A DNA stretch of 22,072 nt from the NCBI GenBank assembly GCA_905181745.1, contig CAJIYV010000015.1, positions 1-22,072 on the forward strand. The letters are read 5' to 3'. Position numbers and translations under genes: made by a program. Source of the stretch: an uncultured Actinomycetes bacterium (lineage in GTDB: Bacteria; Actinomycetota; Actinomycetes; S36-B12). Positions 1 through 6,901 of the stretch are shown piece after piece; within the stretch, counting starts at the first letter, position 1; each line of letters begins with the position of its first letter. Below the pieces are notes generated by a model. That model was not told where the DNA came from. It was given only the letters and a program-made list of their open reading frames with translations, and did not search any database.

Positions 1-117
1 CGGGTGCTTGTAGCGGTCTTCGACTGCAACAACTACCGTCTTTTGCATCTTGTCGCTTACGACAAGGCCCTCACGGACCTTGCGATCGCCACGCTCATTT
101 TGTGTACCAGCGGTCAT
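1..117 (-). CDS. rpsQ: 30S ribosomal protein S17, N-terminal part (cut by window edge)
   Basis: S17 is a primary 16S rRNA-binding protein of the small subunit body. Only the first 39 codons lie in the window; the rest runs off the left edge. The visible protein begins MTAGTQNERGDRKVREG and continues into VVSDKMQKTVVVAVEDRYKHP, the first OB-fold strands that are typical of S17 (the usual motif is V-x-S-x-K-M-x-K-T-x-V-V). The ATG at 117 overlaps the rpmC TGA stop by four bases (ATGA), so translation is probably coupled to rpmC, which is also the standard S10-operon order. The identification rests on motif and position. I see nothing odd in the visible part. Confidence 0.93.
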   Translation of the reverse strand, partial: MTAGTQNERGDRKVREGLVVSDKMQKTVVVAVEDRYKHP

Positions 118-350
118 GCGGCACCCTCCTCACCCTCGACGGGCGTGATGCCCAATTCACGTTCGCGCAGGATCGTGTAGATCCGAGCGATATCTTTGCG
201 CACAGCGCGCAATCGACCATGGTTCTCTAACTGCCCGGTTGCACCTTGGAAGCGCAGATTAAACAACTCCTCCTTGGATTCGCGCAGTTTTTCTGTGAGT
301 TCTGCATCGTCTAGATTGCGCAGTTCACCTGTTGCTGTACCAGCGGCCAT
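114..350 (-). CDS. rpmC: 50S ribosomal protein L29
   Basis: L29 is a small, mostly alpha-helical protein near the polypeptide exit tunnel, next to L23, and forms part of the docking site for trigger factor and SRP. The 78-residue product has the family pattern: an acidic N-terminal helix (LRNLDDAELTEKLRESKEEL), then FNLRFQGATGQLENHGRLR and the RAVRKDIARIYTILRERELG helix. The ATG at 350 overlaps the rplP stop by one base (TAATG) and the stop overlaps the rpsQ start, so it is tightly packed in the S10 operon. The short acidic C-terminal end (about ten residues) is a common actinobacterial addition. Confidence 0.97.
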   Translation of the reverse strand: MAAGTATGELRNLDDAELTEKLRESKEELFNLRFQGATGQLENHGRLRAVRKDIARIYTILRERELGITPVEGEEGAA

Positions 351-772
351 TAGTCTTCACCTGTTTCATCGCGCCGAACAATCCGGCACTTCATTGGGAG
401 TTTGTGCATTGCACGGGTTAAAGCCTCGTGTGCGACCTTCTCGTCCGGGTAGGACAGTTCGAACATGACGCGACCCGGCTTAACGTTGGCCACCCACCAT
501 TCAGGAGAGCCCTTACCTGAACCCATGCGGGTCTCAGCTGGCTTCTTGGTCAGAGGACGGTCTGGGTAAATGTTGATCCACACCTTGCCACCACGACGAA
601 TATGACGCGTGATTGCAATACGTGATGCTTCGATTTGCCGGTTGGTTACGTAAGCGGGCTCAAGCGCCTGCAGTCCGTAGGTGCCGAAAGTTACTTTGGT
701 GCCACCCTTTGCCACACCACGACGGGTTGGGTGGTGCTGCTTACGATGCTTGACGCGACGGGGAATCAACAT
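350..772 (-). CDS. rplP: 50S ribosomal protein L16
   Basis: L16 binds 23S rRNA near the A-site tRNA elbow and helps organise the peptidyl transferase region. The 140-residue protein starts MLIPRRVKHRKQHHP and shows the family blocks FGTYGLQALEPAYVTNRQIE (residues about 29-48), ARIAITRH-like helix, GGKVWINIYPDRPLTKKPAETRMG (about 61-84) and GSPEWWVANVKPGRVMFEL. This is the normal family length. It lies two bases downstream of rpsC, and its TAA overlaps the rpmC ATG by one base. The sequence is conventional, and the start is fixed by the universal MLxPxR(V)KxRKQH N-terminus. Confidence 0.98.
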   Translation of the reverse strand: MLIPRRVKHRKQHHPTRRGVAKGGTKVTFGTYGLQALEPAYVTNRQIEASRIAITRHIRRGGKVWINIYPDRPLTKKPAETRMGSGKGSPEWWVANVKPGRVMFELSYPDEKVAHEALTRAMHKLPMKCRIVRRDETGED

Positions 773-774
773 GA

Positions 775-1584
775 TTAGCCCTCCGTGCTTTCTGCTGCGA
801 CGTTGGGTTCAACGGCAACCTCGGCGACAGTTGCCACTGCGGCGGTTGCTTCAGCTCCATCTTCGCGGCGTGGACGCTCATTTGGCTTATTACGGGTGGC
901 ACCCATACGCGCGGTTGCCGCAGCTGCCTCGCGCTCAGACCGCGTTGGCAGTGCCTCACCCTTGTAGATCCAGACCTTCACTCCGATCCGACCAAATGTG
1001 GTGCGCGATTCGTAAAAGCCGTAATCGATGTCTGCACGCAAGGTGTGCAATGGAACACGGCCTTCGCGGTAGAACTCGGTGCGAGACATTTCAGCGCCAC
1101 CGAGGCGACCACTGACCTGGACTCGGATACCTTTTGCTCCAGCCTTCATCGCACTTTGCATTCCTTTACGCATCGCGCGTCGGAATGAAACACGACTTGA
1201 AAGTTGCTCCGCAATCCCCTGAGCTACGAGTTGTGATTCCATTTCAGGATTCTTTACTTCAAGAATGTTCAGCTGAACTTGCTTGCCGGTCAGAGTCTCA
1301 AGGTCTCCACGCAAACGGTCTGCTTCAGCGCCGCGACGACCAATCACGATCCCAGGACGGGCCGTGTGAATGTCTACGCGGACGCGATCGCGGGTGCGCT
1401 CGATCTCAACCTTGGCGATTCCCGCACGTTCCATGCCTTTGCTGAGCACTTTGCGAATAGCGACGTCCTCTTGTACGTAGTCGCTGTAACGCTGGCCCTT
1501 CTTTGTGCTGTCAGCGAACCACCGTGAGGTGAAGTCCGTTGTGATACCTAGGCGGAAGCCATGTGGATTAACTTTTTGACCCAT
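775..1584 (-). CDS. rpsC: 30S ribosomal protein S3
   Basis: S3 sits at the mRNA entry site of the 30S subunit and contributes to helicase activity and decoding. The 269-residue product begins MGQKVNPHGFRLGI, carries a type II KH domain with the GxxG-type loop VIGRRGAEAD (residues about 76-85), and then the S3 C-terminal domain (VSFRRAMRKGMQSAMKAGA, GRLGGAEMSRTEFYREGRVP, DYGFYESRTTFGRIGVKVWI). The last 50 or so residues are a low-complexity tail, first Arg/Asn-rich and then Ala/Val/Glu-rich, as in other actinobacterial S3 proteins that reach about 270 residues. A good AGGAGGG ribosome-binding site lies inside the end of rplV, three bases of spacer follow the rplV stop, and rplP is two bases downstream. 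Confidence 0.98.
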   Translation of the reverse strand: MGQKVNPHGFRLGITTDFTSRWFADSTKKGQRYSDYVQEDVAIRKVLSKGMERAGIAKVEIERTRDRVRVDIHTARPGIVIGRRGAEADRLRGDLETLTGKQVQLNILEVKNPEMESQLVAQGIAEQLSSRVSFRRAMRKGMQSAMKAGAKGIRVQVSGRLGGAEMSRTEFYREGRVPLHTLRADIDYGFYESRTTFGRIGVKVWIYKGEALPTRSEREAAAATARMGATRNKPNERPRREDGAEATAAVATVAEVAVEPNVAAESTEG

Positions 1585-1587
1585 GGT

Positions 1588-2241
<654 letters not shown>

Positions 2242-2346
2242 CGCTTTCCCCTTGCTTCTCGTTACTGCTTCATTAATAAAAACTATTTGGTTTTCAGATT
2301 CCCACCGAGTACACGGTCAGGCAGGTCTTGCCCTGCAGGAAATGTC
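2242..2346 (-). other. 105-bp non-coding gap between rpsS and rplV
   Basis: This is an unusually long spacer for the inside of an S10 operon. Just after the rpsS stop there is a weak 5-bp hairpin (GCAGG at 2321-2325 with CCTGC at 2332-2336, loop of six). Further on, the minus strand becomes A/T-rich (CCAAATAGTTTTTATTAATG) before the rplV SD. I find no T-tract after the hairpin, so it is not a convincing terminator. The A/T-rich part could contain a weak internal promoter, but no clear -35/-10 pair is visible. Confidence 0.5.
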
Positions 2347-2628
2347 TTAACGGCGTTTTGCCTTACGGTCGTCCTTGACGTGACCCCGGAATGTGCGTGT
2401 GGGTGAGAACTCCCCCAGTTTGTGACCGACCATGTCTTCGGAGATGAACACGGGCACGTGCTTACGCCCATCATGCACCGCGATGGTGTGCCCGAGCATC
2501 GCCGGGACCACCATTGAGCGACGTGACCAAGTCTTGATCACACCCTTTGAACCCGATTCGTTTTGGGCATCTACCTTCTTGAGTAGATGACCGTCAATGA
2601 ACGGCCCTTTTTTCAGACTGCGTGGCAT
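2347..2628 (-). CDS. rpsS: 30S ribosomal protein S19
   Basis: S19 sits in the 30S head, pairs with S13 and contacts the A-site finger and tRNA. The 93-residue protein has the signature PRSLKKGPFIDGHLLKKV at the start, RRSMVVPAMLGHTIAVHDGR (residues about 36-55), then HVPVFISEDMVGHKLGEFSP and TRTFRGHVKDDRKAKRR, which is the full family pattern and length. The SD is AAGGAAAG ahead of the ATG. The rplB stop lies 15 bases upstream, so it is co-transcribed with rplB. Nothing unusual in the protein itself. Confidence 0.98.
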   Translation of the reverse strand: MPRSLKKGPFIDGHLLKKVDAQNESGSKGVIKTWSRRSMVVPAMLGHTIAVHDGRKHVPVFISEDMVGHKLGEFSPTRTFRGHVKDDRKAKRR

Positions 2629-2643
2629 GTTTTACCGCTTTCC

Positions 2644-3480
2644 TTAACGCTTCTTGCCGGACTTGCGACGACGTACAATGAACTGATCGCTGGCCTTATT
2701 TTTCTTCCGGGTGCGACCTTCTGCCTTACCGCCAGGGTTGACGGGGTGACGACCACCGGACGTCTTGCCCTCGCCACCACCATGCGGGTGGTCGACCGGG
2801 TTCATGGCGACACCGCGAACGGTTGGGCGCCTACCTTTCCAACGCATCCGACCTGCTTTTCCCCAGTTGATGTTTGACTGCTCAGCGTTACCCACTTCAC
2901 CGATGGTCGCACGCGAGCGCACATCGACGTTGCGAATCTCTCCCGAAGGCATCCGGAGCTGGGCGAATGCGCCTTCTTTTGCGACGAGCTGGACGCCCGC
3001 ACCGGCAGAACGGGCAATTTTCGCGCCTCCCCCGGGCTTGATCTCAATTGCGTGAATCACGGTTCCCACCGGGATATTGCGCATTGGCAGACAGTTGCCG
3101 GGCTTGATGTCGGCACTTGCACCAGTTTCAATGCGGTCGCCCTGCTTCAATTTATTCGGGGCGATGATGTATCGCTTCTCACCATCGGCGTAGTGCAAAA
3201 GAGCAATGCGAGCCGTGCGGTTTGGGTCGTATTCGATGTGCGCGACCGTTGCGGGTACGCCATCTTTGTCAGCCCGCTTGAAGTCAATGAGTCGGTAGGC
3301 GCGCTTATGCCCACCCCCTCTGTGACGGGTTGTGATCTTGCCGGAGTTATTGCGGCCACCTTTTTTTGGAAGTGGACGAAGCAATGACTTCTCAGGCTCA
3401 GACCGGGTTATTTCAGAGAAGTCGGCCACACTTGAACCACGACGGCCCGGTGTAGTCGGCTTGTACTTACGGATACCCAT
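2644..3480 (-). CDS. rplB: 50S ribosomal protein L2
   Basis: L2 is one of the largest 23S rRNA-binding proteins, needed for subunit association and peptidyl transferase assembly. The 278-residue protein starts MGIRKYKPTTPGRRGSSVADF and shows GRITTRHRGGGHKRAYR-type N-terminal residues, the OB-like RNA-binding domain (YDPNRTARIALLHYADGEKRYI), the SH3-like domain (LPMRNIPVGTVIHAIEIKPG) and the C-terminal motif AMNPVDHPHGGGEGKTSGGR with the conserved histidines. The open frame continues 54 codons upstream with no L2 similarity and through the end of rplW, so the ATG at 3480 is chosen. The gap to rplW is 43 bases. Confidence 0.98.
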   Translation of the reverse strand: MGIRKYKPTTPGRRGSSVADFSEITRSEPEKSLLRPLPKKGGRNNSGKITTRHRGGGHKRAYRLIDFKRADKDGVPATVAHIEYDPNRTARIALLHYADGEKRYIIAPNKLKQGDRIETGASADIKPGNCLPMRNIPVGTVIHAIEIKPGGGAKIARSAGAGVQLVAKEGAFAQLRMPSGEIRNVDVRSRATIGEVGNAEQSNINWGKAGRMRWKGRRPTVRGVAMNPVDHPHGGGEGKTSGGRHPVNPGGKAEGRTRKKNKASDQFIVRRRKSGKKR

Positions 3481-3523
3481 TTTCGTCTCTCGTTTCGTTG
3501 TTTCTCGGTTTCCCTGGGCCCCG

Positions 3524-3823
3524 TTAGGAGACCGGGCCGCCAAATATGTCGATGCGATCGCCAGCCGCAACCGAAACAATCGCACGCTTTGTTGCAGCTT
3601 TGCGACCAAATCCAGAACGGGTGCGTACGCGCTTGCCTTCACGATTCATGGTGTTAACACTTGTCACCTTGACACCAAATACTTCTTCGACCGCGATCTT
3701 GATCTGGGTCTTATTCGCACCAGGGGAAACAATGAAGGTGTACTTGTTTTGATCAAGAAGGCCATAAGCTTTCTCAGAGACAACCGGTGAGATCAAGATG
3801 TCACGTGGGTCTGCGATTCTCAT
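3524..3823 (-). CDS. rplW: 50S ribosomal protein L23
   Basis: L23 lies at the exit of the polypeptide tunnel and is the main docking point for trigger factor and SRP. The 99-residue product has the family blocks ILISPVVSEKAYGLLDQNKYTF (residues about 9-30), KTQIKIAVEEVFGVKVTSVNT (about 38-58), and a basic loop GKRVRTRSGFGRKAATKRAIV. Its ATG at 3823 overlaps the rplD TGA stop as ATGA, so it is translationally coupled. Length and sequence are normal for an actinobacterial L23. Confidence 0.97.
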   Translation of the reverse strand: MRIADPRDILISPVVSEKAYGLLDQNKYTFIVSPGANKTQIKIAVEEVFGVKVTSVNTMNREGKRVRTRSGFGRKAATKRAIVSVAAGDRIDIFGGPVS

Positions 3824-4494
3824 GCTTCTACCTCGCTTTCGGTGGCAACTGCTTTAGCGCCTTTACCCTTAGCTGGGCCGGCCACGAATGTTTCGTACGC
3901 CCCTTGGGTGAACACCAAATGATCACTGATGAGCACGTCGTAGGTGTTGAGTTGATCTGGTGCCACGATCGCAACGTCACCTAGATTGCGCAGTGACAAC
4001 CAGGCCACTGCTTCTTCGCGGGTAAGTACGATCAAGATTTGGCCCTCAACATTTAGTGCTTTAAGTGTTGCAGTTGCACCTTTTGTTGACGGTGCGTCTC
4101 CACTTACTAATTCAGACACAATGTGAATGCGTCCTTCACGTGCCCGGTCTGAAAGTGCACCGCGCAGTGCCGCTGATTTCATCTTCTTTGGGGTGCGCTG
4201 TTCATATGAACGCGGTTGAGGTCCGTGACTGATTCCACCGCCGGCATACTGGGGTGCGCGAATCGACCCCTGACGGGCGCGACCGGTTCCCTTCTGCTTA
4301 TGGGGTTTGCGGCCACCGCCACTCACCTCGGCTCGGGTTTTGGTCGAGTGGGTTCCTTGGCGCGCTGCCGCAAGCTGGGCAACAACCACCTGGTGAATCA
4401 AGGGAATATTGACCGGAACATCAAAGACTTCAGCGGGTAATTCAATTTTGCCTGACGCTTTACCTTCTGGGGTCATAATGTCGACTGAGCTCAC
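3820..4494 (-). CDS. rplD: 50S ribosomal protein L4 (GTG start)
   Basis: L4 binds 23S rRNA, reaches into the exit tunnel and in many bacteria represses its own S10 operon. The 224-residue protein contains the tunnel loop region GGGRKPHKQKGTGRARQGSI (about residues 60-79), then the AGGGISHGPQPRSYEQRTPKKM and LRGALSDRAREGRI motifs. No macrolide-type change in the loop is obvious. I chose the GTG at 4494: it overlaps the rplC stop as GTGA and is preceded by a perfect AAGGAGGT with six bases of spacing. The ATG at 4476 is an alternative start without such an SD. It is coupled to rplW downstream by ATGA. Confidence 0.96.
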   Translation of the reverse strand: MSSVDIMTPEGKASGKIELPAEVFDVPVNIPLIHQVVVAQLAAARQGTHSTKTRAEVSGGGRKPHKQKGTGRARQGSIRAPQYAGGGISHGPQPRSYEQRTPKKMKSAALRGALSDRAREGRIHIVSELVSGDAPSTKGATATLKALNVEGQILIVLTREEAVAWLSLRNLGDVAIVAPDQLNTYDVLISDHLVFTQGAYETFVAGPAKGKGAKAVATESEVEA

Positions 4495-5141
4495 AGCTGG
4501 ACCTCCTTAGCAGCCGAGTGAATAAACACTATGCCACCCTTAGAGCCGGGAATTGCACCCTTGATCAGGATCAATCCACGCTCGATGTCGACTGCTTGGA
4601 CCTTCAAATTTTGCGTGGTTTGGCGATCTCCACCCATGCGCCCAGCCATTTTCTTACCCTTAAATACACGACCCGGCGTTGCACAGGCACCGATCGACCC
4701 GGCGCTGCGGTGTGCGCGCTTGACCCCATGGGAAGCGCGAAGGCCGTGAAAACCATGGCGCTTCATTACCCCGGCAAAACCTTTACCTTTTGTGGTACCG
4801 ACGACGTCGACCACCTGCCCAGTCTCGAAGATTCCTGCAGTGAGCTCTTGCCCGAGGGTGTACTCGGAAGCATCGGGGGTACGTACTTCAATAATGTGGC
4901 GGCGTGGGGTGACCCCGGCTTTTGCGAAGTGACCTGCATCTGGCTTGTTGACCTTTCGTGGGTCAATCGCACCAAATGCGATTTGTATAGCGGAATAGCC
5001 GTCTACATCCGGGGTACGCACCTGCGTGACGACACTAGGCCCGGCTTGTACAACGGTAACGGGAACAACCTTGTTGTTCTCGTCCCATACCTGCGTCATG
5101 CCCAGCTTTTCGCCGAGCAATCCCTTGACGTTGTTACTCAT
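4491..5141 (-). CDS. rplC: 50S ribosomal protein L3
   Basis: L3 is an early assembly protein of the large subunit whose long loop approaches the peptidyl transferase centre. The 216-residue protein begins MSNNVKGLLGEKLGMTQVWDE and has the characteristic region VDVVGTTKGKGFAGVMKRHGF (about residues 112-132), followed by RASHGVKRAHRSAGSIG and TPGRVFKGKKMAGRMGG. This matches the family in length. The SD AGAGGAG lies about ten bases before the ATG; the rpsJ stop is 33 bases upstream. The TGA stop overlaps the rplD GTG. The Gln in the GG(D/R)QxTxQN motif (GGDRQTTQNLKV), the usual methylation site region in L3, is retained. Confidence 0.98.
   Translation of the reverse strand: MSNNVKGLLGEKLGMTQVWDENNKVVPVTVVQAGPSVVTQVRTPDVDGYSAIQIAFGAIDPRKVNKPDAGHFAKAGVTPRRHIIEVRTPDASEYTLGQELTAGIFETGQVVDVVGTTKGKGFAGVMKRHGFHGLRASHGVKRAHRSAGSIGACATPGRVFKGKKMAGRMGGDRQTTQNLKVQAVDIERGLILIKGAIPGSKGGIVFIHSAAKEVQL
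4501..4508 (-). promoter_or_regulatory. Shine-Dalgarno of rplD deciding the GTG start
   Basis: The minus strand reads AAGGAGGT here, six bases before the GTG at 4494 and inside the last codons of rplC. It is the strongest SD in the window and supports the GTG rather than the internal ATG at 4476. Confidence 0.85.
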
Positions 5142-5174
5142 GGTGTTCAGATCTCCTCTAAAACTTGATCTCGA

Positions 5175-5483
5175 TTAGAGCTTGATTTCGATGTCGACGC
5201 CAGCTGGAAGATCTAGGCGCATCAACGAGTCAACGGTCTTGGGCGTGGGGTCAAGGATGTCGATCAGACGCTTGTGGGTGCGCATTTCGAAGTGTTCCCG
5301 GGAATCCTTGTACTTATGTGGTGAACGAATAACGCAAAACACGTTCTTCTCAGTCGGCAACGGCACTGGTCCAGCAACCTGTGCACCGGTACGAATGACT
5401 GTCTCAACGATTTTGCGCGCCGAGGAGTCAATGATCTCGTGGTCGTAGGCCTTGAGCCTGATCCGGATCTTCTGTCCCGCCAT
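5175..5483 (-). CDS. rpsJ: 30S ribosomal protein S10
   Basis: S10 is in the 30S head and also partners NusB in transcription antitermination. The 102-residue protein starts MAGQKIRIRLKAYDHEIIDSS and contains the GAQVAGPVPLPTEKN loop (residues about 37-51) that binds rRNA and NusB, followed by the RSPHKYKDSREHFEMRTHKR motif, and ends in the PAGVDIEIKL strand. An open frame upstream adds 21 residues without similarity, so the ATG at 5483 was used; AAGGAA precedes it with about ten bases of spacing. It is the first gene of the S10 cluster, 132 bases after tuf, so it may have its own promoter in that gap. Confidence 0.98.
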   Translation of the reverse strand: MAGQKIRIRLKAYDHEIIDSSARKIVETVIRTGAQVAGPVPLPTEKNVFCVIRSPHKYKDSREHFEMRTHKRLIDILDPTPKTVDSLMRLDLPAGVDIEIKL

Positions 5484-5560
5484 GGTGGCTTGGTTCCTTA
5501 CTCGTGTAGTTGCGAATCGAAGTGAAACGCTCTTCGTGTGAAACATTAACTAGGTGTAGT

Positions 5561-5593
5561 CGTGGCGGGAACCGGGTCGCGGTGCCCGCCACG
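5561..5593 (-). other. Stem-loop between tuf and rpsJ
   Basis: CGTGGCGGG at 5561-5569 pairs with CCCGCCACG at 5585-5593, and an inner ACCG/CGGT pair closes a small loop. The structure lies 23 bases after the tuf stop. On the minus strand it is followed by ACTACACC rather than a U-tract, so it does not look like a classical intrinsic terminator. It may be a weak terminator or mRNA-end/processing structure separating the str and S10 transcripts. The rest of the gap holds no confident promoter. Confidence 0.55.
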
Positions 5594-5615
5594 AAGACTT
5601 AGTGGTGGTTACGTC

Positions 5616-6812
5616 TTACGTCAGGATCTTCGTTACTCGACCTGCACCGACGGTGCGTCCACCTTCGCGAATCGCGAAGCGAAGACCATCTTCCATCGCG
5701 ATTGACTGAATAAGCTCAACGCGCATGTCGGTGTTGTCTCCTGGCATAACCATGTCCTTGCCGTCTGGCAGGTACACGACGCCGGTAACGTCTGTGGTCC
5801 GGAAGTAAAACTGTGGACGGTAGTTGTTGAAGAACGGGGTATGGCGGCCACCTTCATCTTTCGAAAGAATGTAGACCTGAGCCTCGAACTCGGTGTGAGG
5901 TGTGATCGTGCCTGGCTTGCAACACACCTGGCCACGCTCGACGTCTTCACGCTTGGTTCCACGAAGGAGTACACCGACGTTTTCACCTGCTTGCCCTTCG
6001 TCGAGCAGCTTGCGGAACATTTCGACTCCGGTAACCGTGGTCTTGACCGCAGGTCCTGGGCGAATTCCAACGATTTCAATTTCCTCGTTGATCTTGACGA
6101 TTCCACGCTCAATCCGGCCGGTAACAACAGTACCGCGGCCAGTGATGGTGAAGACGTCTTCGATTGGCATTAGGAAGGGCTTGTCAATCTCGCGCTCGGG
6201 AGTTGGGATGTAAGAGTCAACCGCGTCCATGAGTTCCATGATCGAAGCGCCCCATTTCTCGTCACCCTGGAGTGCTGGGAAGGCGGCAACGCGAACTACG
6301 GGAATGTCGTCACCTGGGAATTCGTACTGGCTCAGCAGTTCACGAACTTCCATTTCAACGAGTTCAATGAGTTCTTCGTCATCGACCATGTCGCACTTGT
6401 TGAGTGCCACAACCAGAGACGGCACACCCACCTGGCGAGCAAGGAGGACGTGCTCCTTGGTCTGAGGCATGGGGCCGTCGGTTGCGGCAACCACGAGAAT
6501 CGCGCCGTCCATCTGCGCAGCACCGGTGATCATGTTTTTGATGTAGTCCGCGTGACCCGGACAGTCGACGTGGGCGTAGTGCCGGCCTTCTGTCTGGTAC
6601 TCAACGTGTGCGATCGAGATCGTGATTCCACGTTGACGCTCTTCAGGGGCCTTGTCGATCATGTCGAAAGGCGTGAATGGGTTCACGTCTGGGTAACGAT
6701 CGTGCAGCACCTTTGTAATAGCAGCAGTCAACGTGGTCTTGCCATGGTCAATATGCCCAATGGTGCCGATGTTGATGTGCGGCTTATTCCGCTCAAACTT
6801 GGCCTTCGCCAC
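5616..6812 (-). CDS. tuf: Elongation factor Tu (GTG start)
   Basis: EF-Tu is the GTPase that delivers aminoacyl-tRNA to the ribosomal A site. The 398-residue protein has all the G motifs: GHIDHGKTT (P-loop, about residues 19-27), the switch I threonine in RGITIS, DCPGHADY (switch II) and NKCD, followed by domains II (GRGTVVTGRIERG) and III (HTPFFNNYRPQFYFRTTDVTG, ending GRVTKIL). The open frame extends 11 codons further, but the family start is (V/M)AKAKFERNKPH; the GTG at 6812 is preceded by GGGAG with good spacing. One copy is seen here. It lies 89 bases after fusA and is the last gene of the str cluster. Confidence 0.98.
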   Translation of the reverse strand: MAKAKFERNKPHINIGTIGHIDHGKTTLTAAITKVLHDRYPDVNPFTPFDMIDKAPEERQRGITISIAHVEYQTEGRHYAHVDCPGHADYIKNMITGAAQMDGAILVVAATDGPMPQTKEHVLLARQVGVPSLVVALNKCDMVDDEELIELVEMEVRELLSQYEFPGDDIPVVRVAAFPALQGDEKWGASIMELMDAVDSYIPTPEREIDKPFLMPIEDVFTITGRGTVVTGRIERGIVKINEEIEIVGIRPGPAVKTTVTGVEMFRKLLDEGQAGENVGVLLRGTKREDVERGQVCCKPGTITPHTEFEAQVYILSKDEGGRHTPFFNNYRPQFYFRTTDVTGVVYLPDGKDMVMPGDNTDMRVELIQSIAMEDGLRFAIREGGRTVGAGRVTKILT

Positions 6813-6847
6813 TTGCGTACTCCCTCTGTTCGTGCCGTCCGGCAAAA

Positions 6848-6900
6848 CGCGGATCGGTTATCGGTTCTTTTTCTTCTGTTGTTTTTATTTGTGATCCGCG
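6848..6900 (-). other. fusA-tuf spacer: inverted repeat with A-rich loop
   Basis: CGCGGATC (6848-6855) and GATCCGCG (6893-6900) form an 8-bp perfect stem that brackets 37 bases. On the transcribed strand the loop is A-rich (about AAATAAAAACAACAGAAGAA), and the 3' arm is followed by TTTT. It lies immediately after the fusA stop and 36 bases before tuf. It could be a leaky terminator, a processing site or a structure that protects tuf mRNA; the long loop makes a strong terminator unlikely. Confidence 0.5.
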
Positions 6901-6901
6901 G

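Noticed and set aside
3481..3642. N-terminal extension of rplB by 54 codons
   Set aside because: The extension has no L2 similarity, overlaps the end of rplW, and the family start MGIRKYKP is at 3480.
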